Shown here: one piece after another, positions 16,200-24,499 of the stretch | Layout: the number at the start of each line of letters is the position of its first letter | How positions within the stretch are numbered: the stretch's first letter is position 1 | Assembly: GCF_042180575.1 (NCBI RefSeq) | Contig: NZ_CP170094.1 | Location: forward strand, 372,001-436,000 | Source: Bernardetia sp042180575 | Lineage (GTDB): Bacteria; Bacteroidota; Bacteroidia; Cytophagales; Bernardetiaceae | Reading direction: 5' to 3' | DNA length: 64,000 nt | The notes under the pieces: model-generated | What the model was told of the DNA's origin: nothing | Database searches by the model: none | What the model saw: the letters and a program-made list of their open reading frames with translations, nothing else | Position numbers and translations under genes: made by a program

Positions 16200-16976
16200 A
16201 TGGAATACAAAAATTTACTCGTTACACTCTCTAATGGAATTCTAAAAGTTACCATTAATAGAGAAAACAAATTAAATGCCCTCAATATCGAAACGATGGA
16301 GGAAATAGATAAAGCCTTTACTCGTGCGTACGATGATGAGGAAGTAAAATCAGTCTTGGTTACTGGAGCAGGAAATAAAGCCTTTGTAGCAGGTGCAGAT
16401 ATTTCAGAAATTGCTGAGATAAATGAAATGAATGCTCGTAAATTTGCTGAACGTGGACAAGAAATATTCTTAAAAATAGAAAATTGCCCAAAACCTGTTG
16501 TGGCTGCTGTTAATGGTTTTGCTTTAGGTGGTGGTTGCGAGTTGGCTATGGCTTGTCATATTCGTATTGCTTCTGAAAATGCAAAATTTGGTCAGCCTGA
16601 AATTAATTTAGGAATTATCCCTGGTTATGGTGGAACACAACGTTTGACAGTCTATATTGGTCGTTCGAAAGCTATGGAATTATTGATGACTGGAGATATG
16701 GTTGATGCTAAAACAGCTCTTTCTTTAGGGCTTGTAAATCATGTAGTGGCTTCACACGAAGTAGTAGAAAAAGCAGAGGAAATGCTCCAAAAATTGAATA
16801 AAAAAGCTCCTATTGCTCTAGGACAAATCATTGAAAGTGTAAATTCGGTATATCGTTCAGAAGATGGATATCAAACAGAAGCTAACGCCTTTGCTAATTG
16901 TTGTCGTTCGGAAGATTTCAAAGAAGGAACAAGTGCATTTTTGGAGAAAAGAAAAGCTGACTTTAAAGGGAAATAA
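16200..16976 (+). CDS. Enoyl-CoA hydratase/isomerase (crotonase family)
   Basis: The 258-residue enzyme has the crotonase features in order: oxyanion-hole 'AGADISEI', 'GFALGGGCELAMACHIRIA' with the first catalytic Glu, and 'FGQPEINLGIIPGYGGTQRL' with the second catalytic Glu. Having both Glu residues points to hydratase activity on short-chain enoyl-CoA, for example crotonyl-CoA in fatty-acid degradation or butyrate metabolism. I use the ATG at 16200; a TTG 15 bases earlier is in frame but less likely. It is monocistronic, between a good promoter and a terminator, with no adjacent beta-oxidation genes. Confidence 0.93.
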   Translation: MEYKNLLVTLSNGILKVTINRENKLNALNIETMEEIDKAFTRAYDDEEVKSVLVTGAGNKAFVAGADISEIAEINEMNARKFAERGQEIFLKIENCPKPVVAAVNGFALGGGCELAMACHIRIASENAKFGQPEINLGIIPGYGGTQRLTVYIGRSKAMELLMTGDMVDAKTALSLGLVNHVVASHEVVEKAEEMLQKLNKKAPIALGQIIESVNSVYRSEDGYQTEANAFANCCRSEDFKEGTSAFLEKRKADFKGK

Positions 16977-17076
16977 GAATATCTAAAATATATAATTAAC
17001 AAATTAAAGTAGTAATTAATTTTATTTTATCACCTTTCAGTTTACAATTTTAAATTATTACAGAAGATAACCCTAT

Positions 17077-17117
17077 AAAAAAAGCCTTTCTAAATTCATT
17101 TTTAGAAAGGCTTTTTG
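17077..17117. terminator. Bidirectional terminator
   Basis: AAAAAGCCTTTCTAAA pairs with TTTAGAAAGGCTTTTT around a 6-base loop, with A/T runs on both sides. It lies between the convergent enoyl-CoA hydratase and AAA ATPase genes. Confidence 0.85.
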
Positions 17118-17148
17118 TGGAATAACAAATTGGAATAGAGATTACAAA

Positions 17149-18387
17149 TTACTTCCCAAAACCTATTTTTTTCTGACGAACTGAAAAATCAGAAAAATCT
17201 TCATTCAGAGGAACATTATAGATTTGTGCAAGCGTTGCAGGTTCTTTAAACTCTCTAGTAATATTATTTAATTTTGCAATTTTATTGGCATTTTCGACAG
17301 CAAGAGCTTCAAAACGATGAATTCCTAACAAACGTCCTTCACGTAAAAGAGCCTTATCTAAATTTTTGATGTCTGTATTGAAAGTACAAATAATTTTGAG
17401 ATTCAAGACATCAGACAAAAGACCATCCGAAACATTCAATAGATTTGCAATCGAACTTTTGTCTGTATTAAACAAATCACGAGCCTGTACAGAGTCTTCT
17501 GACTCTTCAATTATCAAAACAGCATCTTGATAATCTGACAAAAATGTAATCAAATCTGGACTTGTAATTTCTCTCAAAAGCGTAATTGGATAAAAAATAA
17601 ATTCTATTTCTGGTTTTGCTTTACTAATCAAGTAACGAATATAGTTTGTTTTTCCACTTCCTGTTACACCATGAAAAATAAATAAACCTGAATTATTTTT
17701 TTCATTTATCTCATTTACTAATACTTTGTGTTTTTCTTCAAATTTATCTCCATAATACAAATCCAAATCTGGAATGGTAGGAGGTTTAATTTGATGCTTT
17801 CTTAATGTAAGTCCTGTTCTTGGTGTATTTCCTACAATATTGATGTAACGTTTGTCATCATCTTTGGTTTCGATGATACATTTTGTAGCCAACTCAAAGA
17901 TTTTTTCTAGTTTTTCTACTGGAGTATCTTCGATAGCTGTTATCATATCAAACCTAAAAATAACATCATCTAATTTCAAGACAGCATCATAATTCATATT
18001 TATGATAATTGATTCATCATCTAACATCAAATACCAATCTATCGAATAACGAGTTTCTTTTTTATTGTAAGTAGTATTACGACGATAGATAGAAATAGGT
18101 GTGTAATCATTTTCTTCTAAGAGTTTCAAAAATTGATTGAGAGAAACAAGTTGATTACTTTCAAAATAATCACGAACTCCAAAATCAATTAGTTTTTGAC
18201 CATATCGATTGAGTAAATAATAATCTTCGCTAAAATATCCGTCGCCAAATACATTATATTTTCCTAAATAGGGTTTATTTTCTTGATTCATTCCACTGTG
18301 ATTGGATAATTTTGATAGGTTATTTTCTTCTGATGTATCTTTTACTCTACGATGATTCGAATTACTATTTCTGTTGGTGTTGTGCAT
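17149..18387 (-). CDS. AAA+ ATPase, BCS1-like, of unknown target
   Basis: The 412-residue protein starts with ~35 polar, Asn/Ser-rich residues and a ~200-residue N-terminal region of unknown fold, followed by one AAA+ module. Walker A is 'GVTGSGKT' (240-247), Walker B 'LIIEESED' (291-298), a sensor-like 'IICTFNTD', and an arginine-finger-like 'ALLREGRLLG'. The Walker B tail has E-E in place of D-E. The module resembles the BCS1/FtsH-type AAA proteins found singly in many Bacteroidota. There is no membrane segment and no fused protease, so it may remodel an unknown partner. Confidence 0.85.
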   Translation of the reverse strand: MHNTNRNSNSNHRRVKDTSEENNLSKLSNHSGMNQENKPYLGKYNVFGDGYFSEDYYLLNRYGQKLIDFGVRDYFESNQLVSLNQFLKLLEENDYTPISIYRRNTTYNKKETRYSIDWYLMLDDESIIINMNYDAVLKLDDVIFRFDMITAIEDTPVEKLEKIFELATKCIIETKDDDKRYINIVGNTPRTGLTLRKHQIKPPTIPDLDLYYGDKFEEKHKVLVNEINEKNNSGLFIFHGVTGSGKTNYIRYLISKAKPEIEFIFYPITLLREITSPDLITFLSDYQDAVLIIEESEDSVQARDLFNTDKSSIANLLNVSDGLLSDVLNLKIICTFNTDIKNLDKALLREGRLLGIHRFEALAVENANKIAKLNNITREFKEPATLAQIYNVPLNEDFSDFSVRQKKIGFGK

Positions 18388-18431
18388 ATTTACAATTACG
18401 AATTACGAATTAAAAATTACGAATTAAAAAT
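18388..18431. repeat. AT-rich array (ATTACGAATTAAAA units) just upstream of a start codon
   Basis: Units of ATTACGAATTA(AAA) are repeated four times directly before the ATG of the AAA ATPase gene (minus strand). The same array, in the same orientation to its gene, precedes fcl at 31422-31450, and a shorter opposite copy lies at 46014-46038. Confidence 0.6.
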
Positions 18432-18653
18432 GCTGAATATCAATCAACTAAAAATTCCATAGAAGGAATAAATTCTTTAATTCTTTTTATAAAATGACTA
18501 GACAAAGACAACGTTTCAAAAGACAAGAAAGTTGCAAGAAAAAAGTAATATAGTTGTAGATTATTTATTGATGTAGAACAAAAAAGAAATTACTTTTCAA
18601 TATAATTAAAATATTTCAGTCATAATTGACAATCCATAATTTGTAATTAACTT

Positions 18654-19727
18654 CTAAAGTTTTTCCATTAGATATTCATACACATCTGTCATTGCTTTTA
18701 TATCGTCTTTATGTACTTTTTCATCAGGCGAATGAACACCAGCTTCGGCAGCACCAATAAAACACCAGTCCATTGGATAAACAGAAGATTGAATTTCTTT
18801 AGCATCACTTCCTCCATCATTTTCGACTTCCAACTGATATTTTACACCTGATTCTTTTACTAAATCAATAACTTTATTCAAGAAACTTCTTCTTGGGATA
18901 TTTCTGTCACGCATCGAAACGGCTACACCTTCTCCATGTTTTACACCTTCTGTTATCCACGTAATATCCGAAATTAAACATTGTTTGATTCTGTGATTTT
19001 CCCACATCCATTTGAGTAAAAATGGCATTGTTCCTCCTCCAATCTCTTCATAACACGAAAAAGCAAGAATTCCGTTTTCTAATGTTTCGGCAGTTTTTAA
19101 TAAATTCCAACACCCCAAACGGTCGTCCATGTAACACGATTGTACATATTTATCTGTTTCTATAAAGTTTTGTTTGAAGACAAATTCAGTTCCTACATCG
19201 ACAGTTCTATCAAAATCTAATTGTAACTTAACTTGACCTAACGGCTTGCGATGTTGTCTTGAACCTCGTTTTTTCTTCTTTTTATTTTTTTTCTTCTTCT
19301 TTTTATCTTCATTATCTTCAGTATCGTATTTCACTTTCAAAGTACCTTCAATTTCTCCTTTCGAATCTTTTCCAATTAATTTATAACCATCCTCATATTT
19401 TGGAGAACCAATTCTGACCAAATGATTATCATAACGAGCCATAAAACCGATTGAGTCTAAGTGAGCAAAAGCTGCCGTTCTAGGCTTACCAAAAACAAGC
19501 ATTACACAATCTTGAAAATCTTCACCTTCAATAATTTGAGGTTGTACTTTCCAGTGTTTTTGATTTTCTTTTACATAATTCAAGACGAATTCTTTCATGG
19601 GTGCTTCATTTCCAACAGGAGCAAAAACGTTACACATCTTTTTTAGTAGGTCAAAATTTATGTTTGATTCTTTCATAGATTTAAGGGAAGAAACTGTATT
19701 GTTGGGAAGTTTTGGGTTTTTAGTCAA
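18654..19727 (-). CDS. M42-family aminopeptidase-like metallopeptidase with a poly-Lys insert
   Basis: The zinc-site residues of M42/M20-type peptidases are all visible in the 357-residue protein: His in 'AFAHLDSIGF', bridging Asp in 'YMDDRLGCW', catalytic Glu pair in 'CYEEIGGG', Asp in 'LISDITW', and His in 'GVHSPDEKV'. Tetrahedral (TET) aminopeptidases of this family trim peptides in the cytoplasm. Between residues about 136 and 166 lies a strongly basic run ('KKKKKKNKKKKKRGSRQHRK') inside the substrate-gating beta domain, which is not a normal part of the family. The start may be the first ATG or the one 17 codons later ('MKESNINFD'). It follows fabH at an 86-bp gap on the same strand. Confidence 0.85.
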   Translation of the reverse strand: MTKNPKLPNNTVSSLKSMKESNINFDLLKKMCNVFAPVGNEAPMKEFVLNYVKENQKHWKVQPQIIEGEDFQDCVMLVFGKPRTAAFAHLDSIGFMARYDNHLVRIGSPKYEDGYKLIGKDSKGEIEGTLKVKYDTEDNEDKKKKKKNKKKKKRGSRQHRKPLGQVKLQLDFDRTVDVGTEFVFKQNFIETDKYVQSCYMDDRLGCWNLLKTAETLENGILAFSCYEEIGGGTMPFLLKWMWENHRIKQCLISDITWITEGVKHGEGVAVSMRDRNIPRRSFLNKVIDLVKESGVKYQLEVENDGGSDAKEIQSSVYPMDWCFIGAAEAGVHSPDEKVHKDDIKAMTDVYEYLMEKL

Positions 19728-19778
19728 GGGAAAAATAGTTATGGTAGATAAAATAGAAAAACAAAAATAGAATTTTAC

Positions 19779-19812
19779 TAATTGGTTACTGATAACCGTT
19801 TACTGGTAACTG
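19779..19812 (-). repeat. CAGTTACCAGT array at the fabH stop codon
   Basis: Read in the sense of fabH, the sequence right after the TAA is CAGTTACCAGT, four bases, then GGTTATCAGTAACC. The same words, in the same sense, follow or overlap the stop codons at 959, 31528, 37456 and 55320. Confidence 0.6.
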
Positions 19813-19813
19813 T

Positions 19814-20818
19814 TTAATAAGCCCATTTTAGATAAACAGCCCCCCAAGTAAAACCACCACCAAAAGCAGCCAAAACAAGATTATCTCCTTTTTTAAATTT
19901 ATGTTCAAAATCTCGTATGCAAAGTGGAATGGTTGCAGAAGTTGTATTTCCGTATTTTTCGATATTTACTAATACTTTATCAGAATCTAATCCTAAACGT
20001 TTTGCTGTGGCATCTATAATTCTCAAATTGGCTTGATGAGGAACAAGAAAATCAATGCTATCACCATCTAATCCATTTTTCTCTACTAACTCAGCTGAAG
20101 TATCTGCCATGTTTTTTACAGCATGTTTGAAAACTACAGATCCATGTTGGATTACATAATGTTCTTTATTTTCTACTGTTTCTTTACTTGCTGGATAACG
20201 ACTTCCACCTGCTTTCATGTAAAGCTCTGTTGCTCCTGCACCATCTGTTCTTAGGATAGAATCAATAACTCCATTTCCATCTGTATCAGCTTCTAAAAGT
20301 ACAGCACCTGCACCATCTCCGAAAAGAATACATGTCTGACGGTCTTCATAATCTATAATTGAAGACATTTTATCTGCTCCAACTACAATAATTTTTTTAT
20401 ATTTTCCTGTTTCGATAAACTGACTTGCCGTAACAAGTGCATACAAAAAACCTGAACAAGCTGCCATCAAATCATAACTCAAACAGTTTAGTCCTGCTTT
20501 GTGTGCGACTATATTCCCTGTTGCAGGAAATACCATATCAGGTGTAGTGGTAGCACAAATTAAAAAATCAATTTCTTCAGGTTTTGTATTTGTTTTTTCT
20601 AAAAGACCTTTTACAGCTTCGGTCGCCATGTGAGAAGTTCCCATTCCTTCGCCTTTCAAAATGCGTCTTTCTTCTATTCCTGTACGTGATTTTATCCATT
20701 CATCATTTGTATCGACCATTGTTTCGAGTTCTTTATTAGTAAGAACATAATCAGGAACATATCCAAAAACACCTGTAATGGCTGCTTGTGTTTTATTTTT
20801 AGAAGGAGTAGAATTCAT
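19814..20818 (-). CDS. fabH: 3-oxoacyl-ACP synthase III
   Basis: The 334-residue enzyme has the FabH catalytic triad: Cys121 in 'MAACSGFLYAL', His in 'PHQANLRIID' (~263) and Asn in 'YGNTTSATIP' (~293). The glycine-rich 'LAAFGGGFTWGAVYLKW' ends the protein as usual. It condenses acetyl-CoA or a branched acyl-CoA with malonyl-ACP to start fatty-acid synthesis. Length is normal. Many Bacteroidota place fabH after plsX-rpmF; here those neighbours are absent, so this may be a second copy or a relocated one. A promoter-like pair lies at 20914-20944. Confidence 0.94.
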   Translation of the reverse strand: MNSTPSKNKTQAAITGVFGYVPDYVLTNKELETMVDTNDEWIKSRTGIEERRILKGEGMGTSHMATEAVKGLLEKTNTKPEEIDFLICATTTPDMVFPATGNIVAHKAGLNCLSYDLMAACSGFLYALVTASQFIETGKYKKIIVVGADKMSSIIDYEDRQTCILFGDGAGAVLLEADTDGNGVIDSILRTDGAGATELYMKAGGSRYPASKETVENKEHYVIQHGSVVFKHAVKNMADTSAELVEKNGLDGDSIDFLVPHQANLRIIDATAKRLGLDSDKVLVNIEKYGNTTSATIPLCIRDFEHKFKKGDNLVLAAFGGGFTWGAVYLKWAY

Positions 20819-20913
20819 AGGAAATTATAGAAAAATAATTAAATAAGTATCGTTTATGTGTTGCTTTTTATCAAAAATGCACAATTTACCACAAGTAAAT
20901 TACGAATGATTTG

Positions 20914-20944
20914 CTAAGGTAACAAAGACTTAAAGAACTTGCAA
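20914..20944 (-). promoter_or_regulatory. Candidate fabH promoter
   Basis: On the minus strand TTG (20944-20942), a 20-base spacer and TACCTTAG (20921-20914) give one mismatch to TAnnTTTG. It lies about 95 bases before the fabH ATG. The remainder of the 20819-21138 gap is AT-rich with no gene. Confidence 0.45.
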
Positions 20945-21138
20945 GTAATAGCATTACTTCTCTTTCTCTATTGTGTAATAAATTAAGAAAATTAAAAGTT
21001 AGTAAAAACAAAAATAGACTCTTTGTGATTATAATGAACTAATTTAAAACTCTTAACTCTTTTTTTAGCTTTTTGGCTCAAAAAATGCCAACTTGACTAT
21101 TACATCAACTTATTTTATTTTTTCAAACTCTTATTTTC

Positions 21139-21885
21139 ATGAAAAAAACAAGCAGAATTATTCGCATTTTATCATTATTTATCTTGATTGGCTTAGTAGG
21201 TTTTTCTACCAGTTGTACAACTCAACAAATTACAGGTGTTTTGGGAAGTATTACAGGTGTTCCTCTCACAAAAGAAGAAATCTCAAAGGCTCTCAAGGAC
21301 GCTCTTGTTCAAGGAGTTACAAAAGGAACAGGACTAGCTTCAAAAGAAGGGGGATATTTTAATAATTCACTCATCAAAATTCCATTTCCAAAAGATGCCG
21401 AAAAAGTAGCAGACAAACTGCGTGATATTGGTTTGGGTTCAGAAGTAGATAGATTTGTCAAAACGCTAAACAGAGGAGCAGAAGAAGCAGCCAAAGAAGC
21501 TGCTCCAATCTTCAAATCTGCCATTACCTCAATGTCTATTCAAGATGCCTATGGAATTTTGAAAGGCGATAAAGATGCAGCAACACAATATTTGATAAAA
21601 ACCACAACAGCTCAATTAAAAGCTAAATTTAAGCCCATTATGTCTAGGAACTTAAAGAAAGTAAATGCAACTCGTTATTATGGCGATTTGGTAAAGAAGT
21701 ATAATACATTTCCTTTTGTAAAGAATGTAAATCCAGAATTAGACGATTATGCAACAGAAAAAGCCATTGAAGGTCTTTTTAAATTGGTGGCACAAGAAGA
21801 AAGTAATATTCGTAGTAATATTTCGGCTCGTTCGACTGACCTAATGAAAAGGGTATTTGCTCAAGCTCCACAAGCTCAACAATAA
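21139..21885 (+). CDS. DUF4197 lipoprotein
   Basis: A lipoprotein signal peptide ends at 'GFSTSC' (lipidated Cys26). The mature 220 residues match DUF4197 as I know it: 'LTKEEISKALKDALVQGVTK', 'FFNN'-like 'YFNNSLIKIPFP', 'LNRGAEEAAKEAAPIF', 'YLIKTTTAQLKAKFKPIM' and 'ATEKAIEGLFKLVAQEE'. The fold is helical and the function unknown. It is predicted to be anchored to the outer membrane. It stands alone and is followed by a palindromic element at 21897-22030. Confidence 0.9.
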   Translation: MKKTSRIIRILSLFILIGLVGFSTSCTTQQITGVLGSITGVPLTKEEISKALKDALVQGVTKGTGLASKEGGYFNNSLIKIPFPKDAEKVADKLRDIGLGSEVDRFVKTLNRGAEEAAKEAAPIFKSAITSMSIQDAYGILKGDKDAATQYLIKTTTAQLKAKFKPIMSRNLKKVNATRYYGDLVKKYNTFPFVKNVNPELDDYATEKAIEGLFKLVAQEESNIRSNISARSTDLMKRVFAQAPQAQQ

Positions 21886-21896
21886 AAATAACCATC

Positions 21897-22030
21897 CTAC
21901 TAGACATTTTCAAATAAATAGGTCAGTCCCAGAGGGCAGACCGTCTATAAACTAAAAACAAGCAAGATTGACTATAAACAGTCTGTTCTACGAAGCTGAC
22001 CTATACAATAATTAATAAAATGTCTAGTAG
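21897..22030. mobile_element. Nested palindromic element with 14-bp terminal inverted repeats
   Basis: CTACTAGACATTTT (21897-21910) and its exact complement (22017-22030) bound a 134-bp segment. Inside, ATAGGTCAG and CTGACCTAT form a second inverted pair, with further self-complementary words (CAGACCG, CAGTCTG) near the centre. It has no coding capacity and no clear target duplication. It may be a MITE, a repetitive extragenic palindrome or an elaborate terminator for the DUF4197 gene. Confidence 0.55.
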
Positions 22031-22097
22031 TATAAAAAAACAACATGACCTGCACATATATTATTGATTAACAATGGATTATGTTTTTTTTTTAATC

Positions 22098-22167
22098 TTC
22101 GGTGCTGCCCTTTCGGACTGACCTTGATGAAAGTAGGTTAGTTTTGTTAGAGCAGACCGAAAGTAGT
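22098..22167. repeat. Dispersed ~70-bp hairpin repeat, copy B
   Basis: It matches 473-543 at ~85% identity. CTTTCGGACTG pairs with CAGACCGAAAG (10 of 11). A minus-strand 76-codon frame (22079-22309) runs through it, but half of that frame is repeat sequence and it is not called as a gene. Confidence 0.65.
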
Positions 22168-22646
22168 TTTCATAGTGTATAGTTAGTATGTTTAATTGTT
22201 CTTTTTCTAGCTCTTCTATTGTTGCAACAACAAATAAATTTCCTTCTATATTTACATTTATCATAATTATAACGAAGAGCAAATCCCTCTGCATTAAGTA
22301 ACTGGGCAAATTATTTATAGGTTAACAAAACCTGTCTGACACCTCAAAGGTGTCTTGACAGTTTAAATTTCCAGTTTCTAATTCTTTTTTAGATATGTTT
22401 TATTTTGTTCAGTTACTTACTTCTTGATTTTTCACCAAAACTTTGACTCATCTTTCATATAAATACTTCCATATTTTGATGTTTTCAAAACTTGATTTTA
22501 CTATCACAGTTTATCTACAAAAACTAAATCTATCGAAATTTTCAAAAAATCCCTCAAAAATTCAATAAAAAAAAGTATCTTACCCTATATTTTTCAAAAA
22601 TAGAAAAATAAAAGAAATTCAGACAAACTTCAAAGAAAATTTTTTG
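22168..22646. other. Gene-free stretch with one hairpin
   Basis: The only structure noted is CTGTC-TG-ACACCT (22332-22344) facing AGGTGT-CTT-GACAG (to 22361), an interrupted 11-bp stem. The following ~280 bases are AT-rich leader sequence before the HAMP-GAF sensor gene. Confidence 0.4.
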
Positions 22647-24371
22647 ATGGCAAAGAAACAAAGTGCAAAGAAAAAAAATATCGTTTGGCTCTATTTATCT
22701 CCACAAAACTTTCGTGGTAAAATTACCATGGGCATAACTATGATGGGAGTTTTGGCAACACTCACTCTTATCGGAACATGGTGGTATATGAATAGTCAAG
22801 TTATTTATCAATACAATCATATTATTGATAATACAGCTCCTACTCAGTATTATTCAAAAGTAATTGAAGATTGCATTAGCAGTAGTACCAGTCTGACGGC
22901 TATTTATTTAGCAACTAGCGAAGAAGAATATCGCACCGAACGAGAAACTGTTTGGAAAGATTGTGAGGTTGCATTAGCTGCACTTAGTAATTATACTGAC
23001 CAATGGCGTAATGAAGCCGTTATTTCGCTTGTTTATGATGTCCGAACGAAAGCAAATCGTTTGAGAAAAGAACAAAACAATGTAGAACAAAAATATTTTG
23101 CTAGAAATGCAGATTTGAAAGAAGATTCGAAAACAGAAAGAGTACGACAAGTCGATCAATTAGAACTCCTAACTGATGATGTACGTGCCGTTTTGGAACT
23201 CATTATCAATATTCAAAATGAAGAAATAGACAGAGCTAAAGCAGCTATTAATTTTCACACTCAAAATCTTTGGGTTATTGTTTTGCCAGGCTGGATGATT
23301 ATCTTGACTTTAGTTTGTGTTTGGTTGGCTTATTCTATCAATCATAAATTATTGCTTCGTCTTCATGTTATAAAACACTCTCTTCGTCAGATTGCAAAAG
23401 GAAATCTATCTAACCAAATAAAGAGAAATGAAAATGATGAAGTAACGCCAATAGAAACAGCTCTCAATCATTTAGCAAACGATATGGAACGTTTAAAAAT
23501 ATTTGCTAAAGATGTGGGAAGTGAGAAATTTGATACAAAAGTGATTCCTTTTAATGAAAATGGAGAAGTCGGAAAAGCATTCATAAATATGCGTGATAGC
23601 CTAAAAATGATTGCTGAAAAAGACGAACAACTCAACTGGGCAGTAACTGGAGAAGCTCATTTTGCCAAAATATTAAGAGATTTTAGTGAAGATATTGATG
23701 AACTAACACAAATTTTTGTAAGTGAATTAGTAAAATATTTGAATGTCTCACAAGCTAGTTTGTATTTATTAAATCAAGATATACATTCTGAAAAAGAGTT
23801 AGAATTAAAAGCTTGGTTTGCTTATGACTCTCATAAAAACCGAAAAAACACTATTCAGATAGGAGAAGGACTAATTGGAGAAACCTATCAAGAAAACCGA
23901 ATTCTTTATTTAGAAAACTTGCCAAATGATTATTTGCATATTGGTTCGGCTTTAGGAAGTGCAAAACCTATTTCACTTTTATTTGTCCCTCTAACCATTT
24001 CTGATGAAAATATAGGTATTTTAGAATTAGCTGCATTCAGAACTTTAGAGAATTATGAAATAGATTTTGTAGAAAAAGTATGTGAAAATATAACATCTTC
24101 TATTATTTCTGTTCAGAATGCTACTCGCACGCAAAAACTTTTAGAAGAATCTCAAATGCAACGTGAAGCTGTTTCGGCACAAGAAGAAGAAATGCGACAA
24201 AATGTAGAAGAACTTCAAGCTACACAAGAAGAAATGGAACGCAAAGAAAAAATTATTAGTCAAATGCTTATTGAAGCAGAAGAAAAAGAACGCAAACTAA
24301 CTGCACTAATAAAAGAACTACAAGCAGAAAAAGACCTTAAAAAAACTAACGACTCAGAAGAGCAAAATTAA
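22647..24371 (+). CDS. Membrane HAMP-GAF sensor protein without an output kinase
   Basis: In the 574-residue protein, residues about 25-47 and 207-230 are membrane spans bounding a ~155-residue helical periplasmic domain of the four-helix-bundle type. HAMP follows (~231-283, with a gene-typical 'IAKGNLSNQIKRNENDEV'). A GAF domain lies at ~345-495, with 'LYLLNQDIHSEKELELKAWF' and 'IGEGLIGETYQENRILYLEN'. The C-terminal 75 residues are a highly charged coiled coil ('EEEMRQNVEELQATQEEMER'). No HisKA, HATPase, GGDEF or methyl-accepting domain is present, so output must pass through the coiled coil to a partner. The ATG at 22647 is preferred over a TTG three bases earlier. Its nearest same-strand neighbour is the Ddl-like gene, 128 bp away. 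Confidence 0.85.
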   Translation: MAKKQSAKKKNIVWLYLSPQNFRGKITMGITMMGVLATLTLIGTWWYMNSQVIYQYNHIIDNTAPTQYYSKVIEDCISSSTSLTAIYLATSEEEYRTERETVWKDCEVALAALSNYTDQWRNEAVISLVYDVRTKANRLRKEQNNVEQKYFARNADLKEDSKTERVRQVDQLELLTDDVRAVLELIINIQNEEIDRAKAAINFHTQNLWVIVLPGWMIILTLVCVWLAYSINHKLLLRLHVIKHSLRQIAKGNLSNQIKRNENDEVTPIETALNHLANDMERLKIFAKDVGSEKFDTKVIPFNENGEVGKAFINMRDSLKMIAEKDEQLNWAVTGEAHFAKILRDFSEDIDELTQIFVSELVKYLNVSQASLYLLNQDIHSEKELELKAWFAYDSHKNRKNTIQIGEGLIGETYQENRILYLENLPNDYLHIGSALGSAKPISLLFVPLTISDENIGILELAAFRTLENYEIDFVEKVCENITSSIISVQNATRTQKLLEESQMQREAVSAQEEEMRQNVEELQATQEEMERKEKIISQMLIEAEEKERKLTALIKELQAEKDLKKTNDSEEQN

Positions 24372-24499
24372 TTTCGAAAACTGAGCAAAATAAGATACTA
24401 ATTCATTTATATTTGTCTTATTAATTCAGAATTTATGTTTGTAGTGCTAGTTTCTACACACAAAAAGTACACATTTTTTAATACAACAACTCACTACTT

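Noticed and set aside
22079..22309. A 76-codon minus-strand frame
   Set aside because: It ends inside the second copy of the hairpin repeat, and nothing in it looks like a family; chance frame.
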